64,000 bases of DNA. Source: Desulfosporosinus orientis DSM 765. GTDB taxonomy: Bacteria; Bacillota; Desulfitobacteriia; Desulfitobacteriales; Desulfitobacteriaceae. Below the pieces are notes generated by a model that ran no database searches, had not been told where the DNA came from, and saw only the letters and a list, made by a program, of their open reading frames with translations. A program made the position numbers and the translations under genes. Of the stretch, positions 24,523 through 36,969 are shown piece after piece (the first letter of the stretch is position 1; each line of letters begins with the position of its first letter). The stretch spans positions 5,799,082 to 5,863,081 of the forward strand of contig NC_016584.1 in NCBI RefSeq assembly GCF_000235605.1, written 5' to 3'.

Positions 24523-26304
24523 TTAAATATTAAATTTCTTAAGGGTTTCTTGTAACTCTTCAGCCATCTTTGCCAAGACTTGACTGGATGAAGAAATTTC
24601 CTGTACTGAAGCTGATTGTTCTTCTGTTGCAGCAGATACCGTTTGAGTCTGGCTGGTTATACCTCGGCTTGTTTCATAAATATTATTAATGGACGAAACA
24701 ATTTTTTCACTGCCCACGGCCATTTGTTGGATCTCCACCGAGATTTCCCCAATTTGGGAGGAAACCTGATTAACCAAGGCTGTAATATCACTAAAGGCAT
24801 GCCCGGCAGTTTCAGCCACTTCTGTCCCCAATTTAACTTGATGAGTACCCTCATTAATGGACAATACCGCTTTTTGTGTATCTTGTTGAATCCCGCTGAT
24901 CAAGGCGGCGATTTGCTTAGAAGCATCTTGAGATTGTTCCGCTAATTTGCGCACTTCATCCGCTACAACTGCAAAACCTTTACCTTGCTCTCCTGCTCGA
25001 GCAGCTTCAATAGCGGCATTTAAAGCAAGCAGGTTTGTTTGTGCTGCAATACCGGAAATGGTATCGACAATTTGACCAATCTCCTTGGAACGCTCACCCA
25101 GATTCATCACCATGTTCGCTGAACCCGTTACCGTTTGTTCAATATTAACCATTTGTTCAATAGTCTTGTTAATAGCATTACTGCCTTCTGAAGCCGATAA
25201 AGCTGTTTTTTCTGAGGACTTAACTACAATCTTAGCATTCTCCAGCATATGTTGAATTCCTGCCGACATCTGCTCCACACTGGCCGAAGTTTCATCAACA
25301 GCATTCAGCTGTTTCTCTGCCCCCAGAGATACTTCAGTTATGGCTGTTGCAACTTGATATGATGCCTGAGCCGATTGTTCTGCGCCTATGCTCAATTGTT
25401 GAGAGGAGGCAGCAACTTGTCTTGAAGAGGAAGCCACTTGTTGCACCAGATTAATTAGATTTTCGGTCATAGTTTTAAAGGCATGGCCCAGTTGGCCAAG
25501 TTCATCCTTAGTGTTCGTATTAAGACTATCAATAAGGCTATCAATTCTAAGATTACCCTTGGCAATTTCTTCAGCATTATTTGCTATTACCATAATCTGA
25601 TGAGAGATTCTCTTACTTAAGGCTATACCTATTACTAGTGCTATTCCTAAAGCTGCTAAGATGGATGCCACGATATAAATTATATTCATCTTAGCTTTCT
25701 GTTGAAATTCCATTTGTTTGGCGTAAACATGCTTATCAATATCATCGACCCAGTTTCCGGTACCAATTACCCAGTTATAGGGCTGAAATAACAAAGTATA
25801 ACTCCTCTTTGGCAAAGCTTCAGTTTCATTGGGCTTGGCAAATTTATAATCCGAATAGCCGCCGCCTTCTTGAGAACCCTTTTTAATAAAGTCCTGGACA
25901 AAGAGTTCTCCGTCGCTGTCTTTAGCGTCATAACGTGATTTCCCTTCGGCTGTCTCCCGTCCAAGCAGGACGACATTAACCCCTTCAGTTGTATCAATCC
26001 AAAAGTAATTGCCATTATCAAAACGCAAGTTCCGGACTAAATCAGCGGCTTTTTTCTTTGCTTCTTCTGGAGTTAATTCCCCTTTTTGCTGACTATTGTA
26101 AATATCTTCAACTAAACTGTAAGCAGTCTGTACCTCTAGTTTTACAGTTCTGTCAAATTGTTCGTACAACGTATCTCGATACTCAGCTACATTCGTTTTT
26201 TCAGTTTGGATGACACTATAAATATTATATCCTCCGAGAATCGAGCCCATAATTAGTGCTGTCATTACTAATAGCATAATAATGCGATATTTGATTTTGG
26301 TCAT
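24523..26304 (-). CDS. Methyl-accepting chemotaxis protein with single-Cache sensor
   Basis: Product of 593 residues; the ATG after AGGGGGAAAG is preferred over one 12 codons upstream. TM1 is at about residues 5-27, then an extracellular sCache_2 domain with [17 protein letters not shown] and [18 protein letters not shown]2 is near 205-230, then HAMP and a long coiled-coil signalling domain with the conserved tip [19 protein letters not shown] and [20 protein letters not shown]. It relays small-molecule (often organic acid) binding to CheA/CheW. A c-di-GMP riboswitch precedes the gene, so expression appears linked to motility-biofilm state. Confidence 0.93.
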   Translation of the reverse strand: MTKIKYRIIMLLVMTALIMGSILGGYNIYSVIQTEKTNVAEYRDTLYEQFDRTVKLEVQTAYSLVEDIYNSQQKGELTPEEAKKKAADLVRNLRFDNGNYFWIDTTEGVNVVLLGRETAEGKSRYDAKDSDGELFVQDFIKKGSQEGGGYSDYKFAKPNETEALPKRSYTLLFQPYNWVIGTGNWVDDIDKHVYAKQMEFQQKAKMNIIYIVASILAALGIALVIGIALSKRISHQIMVIANNAEEIAKGNLRIDSLIDSLNTNTKDELGQLGHAFKTMTENLINLVQQVASSSRQVAASSQQLSIGAEQSAQASYQVATAITEVSLGAEKQLNAVDETSASVEQMSAGIQHMLENAKIVVKSSEKTALSASEGSNAINKTIEQMVNIEQTVTGSANMVMNLGERSKEIGQIVDTISGIAAQTNLLALNAAIEAARAGEQGKGFAVVADEVRKLAEQSQDASKQIAALISGIQQDTQKAVLSINEGTHQVKLGTEVAETAGHAFSDITALVNQVSSQIGEISVEIQQMAVGSEKIVSSINNIYETSRGITSQTQTVSAATEEQSASVQEISSSSQVLAKMAEELQETLKKFNI

Positions 26305-26366
26305 TCGCTCTTTCCCCCTTTTTTTCTCTTTAGAGTCCAAGGCTTAAAGTAATAAAAATACAATTA

Positions 26367-26396
26367 CAAAAAATCGCCCCCCTTTTAAGGCGTGCG
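26367..26396 (-). terminator. Expression-platform terminator of the c-di-GMP riboswitch
   Basis: On the minus strand CGCACGCCTT AA AAGGGGGGCG followed by ATTTTTT. It stands right after the aptamer and before the chemoreceptor, giving a transcriptional switch. Confidence 0.6.
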
Positions 26397-26404
26397 ACAG
26401 AGAA

Positions 26405-26492
26405 TACTAAGTAGGCAGCCCGGCCATCATCACCCTTACGTGTAAGATCCGTGGCTTTGCGTCCCCAGCTTTAGCTGGGTTTGCCTTTGTCT
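26405..26492 (-). ncRNA. Cyclic di-GMP-I (GEMM) riboswitch
   Basis: Minus-strand sequence contains GGCAAACC, AGCTAAAGCTGGGGACGC, AAAGCCACGGATCT, and GATGGCCGGGCTGCC, in the order and spacing of the GEMM-I aptamer, including the GNRA-like loop pairing with its receptor. It is upstream of a chemoreceptor, a frequent target of this class. Confidence 0.92.
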
Positions 26493-26497
26493 TTAGC

Positions 26498-26525
26498 CTT
26501 ATAACAATAGGAACATATATCACAA
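26498..26525 (-). promoter_or_regulatory. Candidate promoter of the riboswitch-chemoreceptor unit
   Basis: TTGTGA (26520-26525) and TATAAG (26498-26503) with a 16-base spacer on the minus strand; the predicted start falls at the 5' edge of the aptamer. Confidence 0.5.
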
Positions 26526-26629
26526 TTATTCCTTTTATCTGCAACTATATCATAACAAATCTAAATATTATATATATTATTTCAAATTCCACCAAACTTC
26601 TTCAATAATTATATACTTATAAAATATGG

Positions 26630-26680
26630 GCAAAAAAAAAGACAGCAACTAAACATCTCTGTCTAATCACTGTCTTTTGT
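26630..26680 (-). terminator. Terminator of purA
   Basis: AAAAGACAG...CTGTCTTTTTTTTT on the minus strand: nine-pair stem with long T tract, about 55 bases after the purA stop. An internal GACAG repeat allows alternative pairing. Confidence 0.8.
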
Positions 26681-26733
26681 ACCTATTATAAGTACTCTTT
26701 CGCAAACCCTTTATCCAGATTGTCCAGTAATAT

Positions 26734-29341
<2,608 letters not shown>

Positions 29342-29387
29342 ACTTTTCTCCCCCAGTCAATTATTGCCTTTTCCTGAATCATTCCTC

Positions 29388-30800
29388 TTAGACCTTGGGC
29401 TCAATATCTCTGGCCACAACAATCCCCGTTGCCGAAGCCTGCATCAAGCCGCGAGTAATTCCTGCTCCATCACCAATTGTGTAAAGTCTGGGAATGGATG
29501 TTTCAAAGTTGGACTTTACTTTGACTTTGGAAGAATAGAATTTAACCTCGACTCCGTACAATAAGGTGTTTTTTGAGTACATACCCGGCGCAATTTTATC
29601 AAAAGCTTTGAGAGTCTCAATGAGTGAGGTCAGATATCGCTCAGGAAGTACGTAACTAAGATCTCCTGGAATGGCAGACAAAAGGGTTGGAATTGTGGTG
29701 GATTGTCTTAAACGGCCTTCCGTCGTTCGCCTTCCCTGCAAAAGGTCTCCTAGACGCTGAACCATGACCCCCCCGCCAGTCAACATATTGGCTAAGCGAG
29801 CAATATATCGTCCGTATTCAATAGGCTGATTAAAGGGCTCGGTAAAGCGAGTTGATACTAATAAGGCAAAGTTTGTATTCTTTGTCTTTTTCGTAAGATC
29901 AGCATAGCTATGACCATTTACCACGGCAATATCCCCATCGTAATGCTCCTCGGATACCACACCTCCGGGATTGACACAAAAACTCCTTGTCTTCAGATCA
30001 TAGGTATCGGAATAATACACTAATTTTGGTTCGTATAACTCACGTGTCAAATGATCAAGTATAGAATTGGGAACTTCCACCCGTACTCCGATATCGACTT
30101 CATTGTTTTCCGTTTCCACACCTAGACGAATTGTCTGATCAGCTAACCAATTGGCTCCCCCTCTGCCTGGGGCTGCTACGACATAACGAGCATACACTTC
30201 ATCCAACTCTTGTTCACTGCGACGCTGAATGCTAGCGCCCAAAACGCCTTCGGAATCAGCTAAAATATTTTTTACTTCAGCCAATTCCCAAAAAATCGTA
30301 TTAGTCTTTTGCATGAGATGTTCATACATGCCTTTTAGCACATCATAAGCCAGCTCAGTGCCTAAGTGCCGTACAGGGCAATGGATCAGGGAGATGTTGT
30401 GGCGAGATGCTTCATATTCAATTTCTTCTACCCGGCGATTATCTAATCCATAGACCGTTTCTTGTGCACCGAACTGTCGATAAATCCCGTCGGCATAGTC
30501 AATCAACTCTTGAGCTTGTTCAACTTTCATATATTCCACTAAACGTCCGCCCACAGCAGGACTCAAAGACAACTTACCATCACTAAATGCCCCAGCCCCA
30601 GACCATCCTCTGGTGATCGCACAAGGATTACAGCCACTGCAAACTCCGGAAACCCGGGCAGGACATTTTCGTTTTTCTATGCTTCGACCACTGTCAACAA
30701 TTAGAATTTTCAGATCTTTATTATGCTTCGTCAGCTCTAAAGCTGTGAAGATTCCAGCCGGCCCGGCTCCTATAATTAAGACATCAACATTATGCTTCAA
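29388..30800 (-). CDS. FAD-dependent oxidoreductase (NAD(P)/FAD family)
   Basis: Product of 470 residues. The dinucleotide-binding motif IIGAGPAGIFTALELTKHNK opens the chain, followed by Cys-rich CPARVSGVCSGCNPCAITRG, and a C-terminal FAD-closing motif YTIGDGAGITRGLMQASATG. This resembles a widely distributed family of flavoproteins annotated as FAD-dependent dehydrogenases of unknown substrate. Four cysteines in the first part could bind a metal or FeS cluster. It lies upstream of purB with 46 bases between them; a link to purine synthesis is not implied. Confidence 0.85.
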   Translation of the reverse strand: MKHNVDVLIIGAGPAGIFTALELTKHNKDLKILIVDSGRSIEKRKCPARVSGVCSGCNPCAITRGWSGAGAFSDGKLSLSPAVGGRLVEYMKVEQAQELIDYADGIYRQFGAQETVYGLDNRRVEEIEYEASRHNISLIHCPVRHLGTELAYDVLKGMYEHLMQKTNTIFWELAEVKNILADSEGVLGASIQRRSEQELDEVYARYVVAAPGRGGANWLADQTIRLGVETENNEVDIGVRVEVPNSILDHLTRELYEPKLVYYSDTYDLKTRSFCVNPGGVVSEEHYDGDIAVVNGHSYADLTKKTKNTNFALLVSTRFTEPFNQPIEYGRYIARLANMLTGGGVMVQRLGDLLQGRRTTEGRLRQSTTIPTLLSAIPGDLSYVLPERYLTSLIETLKAFDKIAPGMYSKNTLLYGVEVKFYSSKVKVKSNFETSIPRLYTIGDGAGITRGLMQASATGIVVARDIEPKV

Positions 30801-30954
30801 TTGTTTCCCCTCCTAGGGCCGTTTTCTTTTTCCCAATTAATAGAGTCCCCAGTCGCAAACAATTTTATCTTAACAATCTAGCTCCTCATTGTCAATAAAA
30901 AACCGAACATTAATTTAAAAATACAGCAAATCATTCGACATATTATGCATCCCC

Positions 30955-30993
30955 ATAAAAAATCCCCTTGCCTTACGATTGGCAAGAGGATTC
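30955..30993 (-). terminator. Terminator of dnaB
   Basis: AATCCTCTTGCC...GGCAAGGGGATT stem followed by TTTTTAT on the minus strand, close behind the dnaB stop. Confidence 0.85.
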
Positions 30994-30996
30994 TGG

Positions 30997-32331
30997 TCAT
31001 AGGGACTGATGCTGTCGATCAAGGTTTACAAACTTAGTGAACTCTTTAAGAAATCCCAATTCAACGGTGCCTACGGGGCCATTGCGGTGTTTGGCAATAA
31101 TCAGTTCTGCTATTCCTTTTTTCTCCGACTCAGGATGATAATACTCATCACGATAAATAAAAGAAATTACGTCAGCATCTGCTTCGATTGCTCCTGATTC
31201 TAATAAATCCGACATAATCGGCCTTTTATCCTGGCGTTGCTCAACCCCTCGATTAAGCTGGGACAAAGCAATAACCGGTACTTTCAGTTCACGGGCGATT
31301 CCTTTAAGAGATCTGGAAATTTGAGCAACCTCCTGTTGTCGGCTTTCGGATTTTTTGCCGACAGACAAAAGCTGAAGGTAATCGATGACAATCATTCCTA
31401 AATTATGTTCTGTTTTTAAGCGCCGGGCTTTTGAACGAAGCTCGGCTAAAGAAATCCCGACTGTGTCATCAATAAAGATTGGCGCATCTGACAATGGTCC
31501 CACCGCCCGTGTTAATTTCGGCCAGTCTGAATCCAGCAATTCTCCGGTTCTAACACGTTGCTGATCAACCATCGCTTCTCCACAGAGCATACGCTGAACT
31601 AATTGTTCCTTAGACATCTCCAAGCTAAAAATTCCAACAGGAACTTTAGCTCGAACTGAAGCATTTTGAGCCATATTTAAAACCATAGCCGTTTTTCCCA
31701 TAGAAGGACGAGCCGCAATAATTACCAAATCAGAGGGCTGCCATCCGGAAGTCATTCGATCCAGTTCGGTAAAGAAGGTTGGGACACCTGTCAAATTCCC
31801 TTTATTGGCATACAGGTACTCAATTTTTTCAAAGGTATCTAAAAGAACGTCGCGAATTGCCGTAAAGCCTTCTTTGACTCTCTGACGGGAAAGATCCAGA
31901 ATTAATTTTTCTGCTTCTTCCAAAAGGCTATGCGCTTCTTCTCCCGGTTCATATCCCCGTTCCATAATACTGCTTGTAGCTCGGATCAGCTGGCGCAGCA
32001 AGGCTTTTTCTGAAACAAGTCTTGCATAATATTCAACATTCGCCGCAGAAGGGACAGAACGAGCAATTTCTGAGATGGTTGCTATTCCCCCCACTTGTTC
32101 TAAACGACCTTGGCGGCGCAGCACTTCTGCAACACTGACTAAATCTACAGGATTTCCCTTTTCAGAGAGATCTTGAATTGCAGAAAAAATCAGACGGTGA
32201 TTATCTCGATAAAAATCATCCGGCTGCAGTATTTCAAAGACAGAACTTCCAGCCTCAGGCTCAAGCATCATTGCCCCTAAGACTGCCTGTTCTGCCTCTA
32301 AATTCTGTGGTGGAACTTTGATGAGTTCCAT
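30997..32331 (-). CDS. dnaB: Replicative DNA helicase
   Basis: Product of 444 residues, GGAGGAGAGAGG before ATG. Hexameric 5'-3' helicase that unwinds DNA at the fork. The N-terminal domain (LEAEQAVLGAMMLEPEAGS) interacts with primase. The RecA-like domain has Walker A IIAARPSMGKTAMVLNMA, Walker B LGMIVIDYLQLL, and the H4 motif RQQEVAQISRSLKGIARELK. No intein. It is the last gene of the run rplI-lonC-dnaB, as in many Firmicutes. Confidence 0.98.
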   Translation of the reverse strand: MELIKVPPQNLEAEQAVLGAMMLEPEAGSSVFEILQPDDFYRDNHRLIFSAIQDLSEKGNPVDLVSVAEVLRRQGRLEQVGGIATISEIARSVPSAANVEYYARLVSEKALLRQLIRATSSIMERGYEPGEEAHSLLEEAEKLILDLSRQRVKEGFTAIRDVLLDTFEKIEYLYANKGNLTGVPTFFTELDRMTSGWQPSDLVIIAARPSMGKTAMVLNMAQNASVRAKVPVGIFSLEMSKEQLVQRMLCGEAMVDQQRVRTGELLDSDWPKLTRAVGPLSDAPIFIDDTVGISLAELRSKARRLKTEHNLGMIVIDYLQLLSVGKKSESRQQEVAQISRSLKGIARELKVPVIALSQLNRGVEQRQDKRPIMSDLLESGAIEADADVISFIYRDEYYHPESEKKGIAELIIAKHRNGPVGTVELGFLKEFTKFVNLDRQHQSL

Positions 32332-32374
32332 ATCCTCTCTCCTCCGGTCATACTCTTTCTTTCACTTTTAACTG

Positions 32375-34273
32375 TTAAAAGATATGTTTTAAAGCCTCTT
32401 CAATGGTGCTGACTGCTATTACTTCAATACCCTGCAGGCTGTGAGGTACGTCTATCATGTTTTCAGAGGGAATTAAGACTTTGCGCACATCAACCTGTTT
32501 AGCGCCAAAAATCTTTTCGTAAATACCACCAACAGGTTTAACCTTACCTTGAATGGAAATCTCTCCTGTGACAGCAATATCCTGCCGAAGAGGTTGTTCT
32601 TTCAAAGCACTATAAATGGCCAAGGTTGTTGCCAACCCTGCCGACGGCCCATCAATTTTTGCTCCGCCGATAACATTAACATGAACATCATAATTGCGGA
32701 GATCTTCTCCCGTCAATTCGCGAATCACTGCAGCAGCGTTAAAGACAGCATCTCTGGCCATACTCCCAGCCGTTTCATTGAAGCGAATGGTTCCTTTACC
32801 ATTCTGTCCGGGAAAGGCAATGGCTTCAATTTCTAAAACCGAACCTAAAAATCCCGATACCCCCAAGCCTAATACTTTTCCAATTTCCAAATTGTCTTGA
32901 GCTTTACGAAAAATAAAAGGAGTAAGCCGAGCAGATCGCAGGACTTCATAAACATCCCCACTGGTCACTCTAACTTCCTCTTGTTCAGGATTACGATATC
33001 TTGCCAGCCCGTAGGCATCCGACAAAATACTATTGGCCTTACGGCCTTCAATGACATATTCGCTAATAATTTCCGGTACGTTTTCCTCCAGTTCCACACC
33101 CAGCTTTTCTCCCGCTTGCCTGATAATGAGCTGAACATCTCTTGGCTCCAAAGGCACAAAGAAGACTTCTGAGCAACGGGAACGAAGGGCAGGACTAAGT
33201 TCAGCGGGATCTCGGGTCGTTGCCCCTATAAGTACGAAATCTGCGGGAGCCCCTTCGTCAAACAGTTTCTTAATCCACTCAGGAACTTGGCTATTACCCG
33301 GGTCATAATAAGACGAATCAAAAAAGACCCGCTTGTCTTCAAGTACCTTGAGGAGTTTGTTTAAAAGTAAGGGATCCATTTCGCCAATTTCATCAATAAA
33401 GAGCACTCCCCCGTGAGCATCGCTCACCAGTCCCATTTTCGGTTCCGGTATGCCCGTATCTGCCAGATCATGTTTAGCCCCTTGATAAATTGGGTCATGA
33501 ACAGAACCCAAGAGAGGGTTTGTCACGTCTCTGGGGTCCCACCTTAGAGTTGTGCCGTCAACCTCAACAAAAGGAGCTTCTTTTGTAAAGGGAGAATGAT
33601 GATAGTTCTTAACAGTTTCTAAGGCAACCCTAGCTGCTGACGTTTTACCTACTCCTGGAGGACCATAAATCAGAATATGCTGAGGATAGGGAGTTGCCAA
33701 CTTTGCCAAAAGCGCTTGTACAGCACTCTCCTGCCCAACGATTTCTTCTACTGCCTGAGGCCGCAATACATCAACAGCCGAGCGTTTAAGAGAAATTGTA
33801 TTCATTTTTTCAAGAGTAGCCAGCTTTTTGAGGGTTTGAGCATTTTCTGGCCCGGCGGTTTCTTGAAGTACATTTCTTTTAATCTCTTTTACGTAATCAT
33901 CATGCCTCTCTTGCATCTTTTGGGAGACAACTCTCTCCAAGCGTTCCTCTACTGTACGCCGCGCAATGAGGTCTGCAATTTGTTCCTCAATCACGTCGAG
34001 TATCTGAGGAATTTCCTGGGCCTTTGGCAAGGGCTTTTCAGTTGGGTCGTCTGAGACAATTTTTTCCAAACCGACCACTCGCTCAACCAAATCATCCGAA
34101 CGCATAAGCTTTAGGGCATCCAAACGACTGGCCTTAAGCACAAGTTTGTCTGTTCCATAATAATTGGAAAGCAGTACGTAAAGGGATTCAACCTCTCGAA
34201 TCCACTCTTCCTCATCTTGTAACCGATCATCGAGACTCTTCTGATTTAACCATTTTGTCAAAATCCCTTTCAT
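32375..34273 (-). CDS. lonC: Lon-family ATP-dependent protease, sporulation-associated LonC type
   Basis: Product of 632 residues lacking the N-terminal LON substrate domain, so this is not LonA. AAA+ part: HILIYGPPGVGKTSAARVAL (Walker A) and GGVLFIDEIGEMDPLLLNKL (Walker B). C-terminal Lon protease domain with the catalytic Ser in KIDGPSAGLATTLAIYSALK and the Lys in GGIYEKIFGAKQ. The length and the absence of a membrane segment match the LonC subfamily, restricted to endospore formers. The target is unknown. It stands between rplI and dnaB. Confidence 0.88.
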   Translation of the reverse strand: MKGILTKWLNQKSLDDRLQDEEEWIREVESLYVLLSNYYGTDKLVLKASRLDALKLMRSDDLVERVVGLEKIVSDDPTEKPLPKAQEIPQILDVIEEQIADLIARRTVEERLERVVSQKMQERHDDYVKEIKRNVLQETAGPENAQTLKKLATLEKMNTISLKRSAVDVLRPQAVEEIVGQESAVQALLAKLATPYPQHILIYGPPGVGKTSAARVALETVKNYHHSPFTKEAPFVEVDGTTLRWDPRDVTNPLLGSVHDPIYQGAKHDLADTGIPEPKMGLVSDAHGGVLFIDEIGEMDPLLLNKLLKVLEDKRVFFDSSYYDPGNSQVPEWIKKLFDEGAPADFVLIGATTRDPAELSPALRSRCSEVFFVPLEPRDVQLIIRQAGEKLGVELEENVPEIISEYVIEGRKANSILSDAYGLARYRNPEQEEVRVTSGDVYEVLRSARLTPFIFRKAQDNLEIGKVLGLGVSGFLGSVLEIEAIAFPGQNGKGTIRFNETAGSMARDAVFNAAAVIRELTGEDLRNYDVHVNVIGGAKIDGPSAGLATTLAIYSALKEQPLRQDIAVTGEISIQGKVKPVGGIYEKIFGAKQVDVRKVLIPSENMIDVPHSLQGIEVIAVSTIEEALKHIF

Positions 34274-34349
34274 CAGGGGCTCCTTTCACGATAACAGATT
34301 ACGATAGGTCAGCACTTTCTGGCAGCTTTTAACATAGAACTTTGGCATT

Positions 34350-34799
34350 TTATGATAGTGCAGATACCACTACTTTGAGTTTTACCGTCACTTCCGGATG
34401 GATTTTCAAAGGTACTTCATAACTTCCCAAAGCTTTGATAGGCTCTTTAATGTCTAACTTTCGCTTATCCACATCAAAACCGTGCTGCTTTTTCAAAGCT
34501 TCTGCAATTTCCTTACTAGTGACTGAGCCAAATAAACGACTCCCTTCACCCGTCTTCGTCATCACTTCAACTTGGATGGCACTGATTTTATTGCCTAATT
34601 GTATGGCATCCTCTTTTTCTTTCGCTTTACGTCGATCTTCCTGAGCTTTCTTATGAGAGATATCCTGGATATTTCCAGTAGTAGCTTCAATGGCTAACTT
34701 TTTAGGGAATAAAAAATTTCGGGCAAACCCATCGGCTACTTCTAATATTTGTCCCTTTTTACCGGTACCTTTCACATCTGCTTGAAGAATAATTTTCAT
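34350..34799 (-). CDS. rplI: Ribosomal protein bL9
   Basis: Product of 149 residues. The N-terminal RNA-binding part [20 protein letters not shown] and [16 protein letters not shown] is the family signature; a long connecting helix and C-terminal domain follow. It binds 23S rRNA near the L1 stalk and helps frame maintenance. AAAGGAGG precedes the ATG. It lies 15 bases downstream of the DUF2232 gene. Confidence 0.98.
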   Translation of the reverse strand: MKIILQADVKGTGKKGQILEVADGFARNFLFPKKLAIEATTGNIQDISHKKAQEDRRKAKEKEDAIQLGNKISAIQVEVMTKTGEGSRLFGSVTSKEIAEALKKQHGFDVDKRKLDIKEPIKALGSYEVPLKIHPEVTVKLKVVVSALS

Positions 34800-34814
34800 G
34801 AAAAAATGCCTCCT

Positions 34815-35750
34815 TTATGATTCTTCCGGTAAACGCCGAAAATTCAAGACTAAATCAAATAATCCAAAAATGATAAGACTAATAAAGCTGAACAAGAAAT
34901 AAATGAAGTTAATAAGGATTAAGGCCCATTTAAGCAAGCGAGGAATACGTGGTGACTGCAAGAAATAGAGATATGCTGACGTACCTAACACAAGGGCTAG
35001 GGCACTGTAAATAACCATTAGATTTATTCCTAGGCCCCGGAGAATTTGCCAGGAAAATTGATCACCAACCAGATAGCTGGCAATTCCTAAAACCGCGCCC
35101 CAAACAGCATACCAAGGCAAACGCCAACGGGTAAAGGGAACCCGTTCAGCCTTTCCTCTAAACCAGAGCCTAATGACATAGAAAACAAAACCGAACTCAA
35201 CAATAGCATGAAGCGCTGCCAGGCTAGGAATAACTAAAGTGTAAATATGAATACCTTGCTGCAGTAAATCCCGAATCTCCGCCTCAGTAATTCCTTGTTC
35301 TTGCATAAGTTCCAGTAATCCTGAAGCCTGGTATTGCTGAATTGTTGAGTTAATCAAAGTGCTTGCCGCGTTGGTATCCAATCCCTGTACTGCAAAGGCA
35401 AGCATCGGTGCCGCTCCCAATACTGCGGCTAAGGCTGCGCTCCAAAAAAAAGTCACTCTTAACGGCCAGCCTTTTCTCCAGCCAAACACACCCAATAATC
35501 CAGCCAACGGCACAAAGCCTAGATTGTTCAATGCTGTAACACCAAAGACTGCCAGGGCTAGGATATAACCACCTGCCATATAAATTGCAGCTGGGATTAC
35601 TCCTTTTCGACAACCAACAATAAATACTGCAAACAACAAAAAGACATCCCAGAGAAAGCCCCAAGTTCCCATAGCAATGCCCACCCCGGGAAGACTCAAA
35701 AGAATCACTCTTGCTAAGTAATCCCTTGCTAATTCATCGCTTATAAACAT
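34815..35750 (-). CDS. DUF2232 (YybS-like) membrane protein
   Basis: Product of 311 residues with about eight hydrophobic segments (for instance WGFLWDVFLLFAVFIVGCRK). This is the Firmicute YybS family, which precedes rplI in many genomes. The function is unknown; the fold resembles ECF-type substrate-binding membrane proteins. It is probably co-transcribed with the MazG-like gene and rplI. Confidence 0.85.
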   Translation of the reverse strand: MFISDELARDYLARVILLSLPGVGIAMGTWGFLWDVFLLFAVFIVGCRKGVIPAAIYMAGGYILALAVFGVTALNNLGFVPLAGLLGVFGWRKGWPLRVTFFWSAALAAVLGAAPMLAFAVQGLDTNAASTLINSTIQQYQASGLLELMQEQGITEAEIRDLLQQGIHIYTLVIPSLAALHAIVEFGFVFYVIRLWFRGKAERVPFTRWRLPWYAVWGAVLGIASYLVGDQFSWQILRGLGINLMVIYSALALVLGTSAYLYFLQSPRIPRLLKWALILINFIYFLFSFISLIIFGLFDLVLNFRRLPEES

Positions 35751-35775
35751 TCTTTAAACGTTCTCCTATAAAAAG

Positions 35776-36084
35776 TTAGTCTTCCGGAGCAAGGTAGCTC
35801 AATAGAAGGCTCAAATCTCCCCATTGTTTTTCTAAATTCATCTCATCACTATTTTTCAGATCTTCTAAACGTTGTAGAAGTATCCGGTCAAGGCGAGAAA
35901 AATCAAATCCCAGCCTTCTTGCCAATAGATAGCTCGTTCCTACAAGATCGGCCAAACCTTGCAGCATTTCATCTTCTGATCCCTTCAGAGCCCCATGTTG
36001 AACATACCACTGCGCTTGTATCAGGTTTACCTTTAGTTCATCAATAGCTTTTAAGCCTTTTACTACATCAACTTCGATATCCAG
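35776..36084 (-). CDS. MazG-like family protein with apparent CTG start
   Basis: Read directly: the open frame continues upstream of the first ATG, giving DIEVDVVKGLKAIDELKVNL and QAQWYVQHGALKGSEDEMLQ before GLADLVGTSYLLARRLGFDF. This is the MazG-like family (about 100 residues). No ATG, GTG or TTG occurs in the frame before this region, while CTG at 36082-36084 sits eight bases after AGGAGG. Start at CTG gives 102 residues. MazG proteins hydrolyse non-canonical NTPs; whether this short form does is not known. It is the first gene of the unit with the DUF2232 gene and rplI. Confidence 0.75.
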   Translation of the reverse strand: MDIEVDVVKGLKAIDELKVNLIQAQWYVQHGALKGSEDEMLQGLADLVGTSYLLARRLGFDFSRLDRILLQRLEDLKNSDEMNLEKQWGDLSLLLSYLAPED

Positions 36085-36118
36085 GGGTGCCCCCTCCTAG
36101 TTTCCATTTTCTGCGAAG

Positions 36119-36148
36119 ATCTTATCAAAAGTAAATTTGTCCTATCAA
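36119..36148 (-). promoter_or_regulatory. Candidate promoter for the MazG-like/DUF2232/rplI unit
   Basis: TTGATA (36143-36148) and TAAGAT (36119-36124) with an 18-base spacer on the minus strand, about 35 bases before the CTG start. Confidence 0.45.
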
Positions 36149-36264
36149 AATACTGTTCGTGATAAACCTTAAAATCTCCTGCCCCTCAAAGCAATGAAAA
36201 TTTAACCAAAGCAATGCGAATACTTAGCTGATGCCGGAAGACACTGTCTTCTCACTTGAAATAG

Positions 36265-36294
36265 TAAAAAAGAGAGCTCTCGCTCCCTTTTTTC
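36265..36294. terminator. Terminator after rpsR
   Basis: AAAAAAGGGAGC GAGA GCTCTCTTTTTT on the minus strand, with A and T tracts on both sides (bidirectional in form), directly behind the rpsR stop codon. Confidence 0.85.
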
Positions 36295-36524
36295 TACTCT
36301 ACTGTATATGGCAATAAAGCAATACTGCGAGCACGTTTGATGGCCAAGGTCACTTGACGCTGATGCATAGCGCAGTTTCCGGAAATGCGGCGAGGCAAAA
36401 TCTTGCCGCGATCGGTAATATACTTACGTATTTTATGTGTGTCTTTGTAATCCATGGACTCCACTTTATCTACGCAAAAACTGCATACCCGCTTACGTGG
36501 GCGACGTCCGCGTTCACGTTTCAT
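36294..36524 (-). CDS. rpsR: Ribosomal protein bS18
   Basis: Product of 76 residues. [18 protein letters not shown] carries a C-x2-C pair typical of the zinc-type paralogue, and [20 protein letters not shown] with [20 protein letters not shown] is the family core. Forms a heterodimer with bS6 in the small-subunit platform. Last gene of the rpsF-ssb-rpsR operon. Confidence 0.98.
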   Translation of the reverse strand: MKRERGRRPRKRVCSFCVDKVESMDYKDTHKIRKYITDRGKILPRRISGNCAMHQRQVTLAIKRARSIALLPYTVE

Positions 36525-36542
36525 ACATATCTCCCCTTCCCC

Positions 36543-36950
36543 TTAGAATGGGATGTCATCATCCAAATTTACTTCATGTCCAAAAGAATTATTTCCGCTG
36601 AAAGGTCTGGATTCTGAGCCGCTTCCACTGTCCTTCGGACTTAAAAAGCGAACATCTTCAGCAATAACCTCTGTAACCCAGCGTTTTTGACCGTCTTGTC
36701 CCGTATAAGAACGCACTTGAATTCGTCCATCTGTAGCAGCCAGTTTTCCCTTCGCTAAGTAATTAGCACATAATTCTGCCAGCTGCCGATATACTACAAT
36801 GTTAATAAAATCCGTATCTCTTTCCCCTTGAGCATTCTTATAATTACGATCAACCGCCAATGTGAAATTGGCGACAGCTACACCGTTTGGCGTATAACGT
36901 AATTCGGGGTCCTTCGTCAAACGGCCAATCAAAACGACACGATTTAACAT
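36543..36950 (-). CDS. ssb: Single-stranded DNA-binding protein
   Basis: Product of 135 residues. OB-fold start [20 protein letters not shown], then [20 protein letters not shown]. The C-terminal tail ends [10 protein letters not shown], the acidic tip that recruits partner proteins. Coats single-stranded DNA at forks and repair sites. The position between rpsF and rpsR is the standard Firmicute order. Confidence 0.98.
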   Translation of the reverse strand: MLNRVVLIGRLTKDPELRYTPNGVAVANFTLAVDRNYKNAQGERDTDFINIVVYRQLAELCANYLAKGKLAATDGRIQVRSYTGQDGQKRWVTEVIAEDVRFLSPKDSGSGSESRPFSGNNSFGHEVNLDDDIPF

Positions 36951-36969
36951 TTACGACCCTCCGCCCTCT

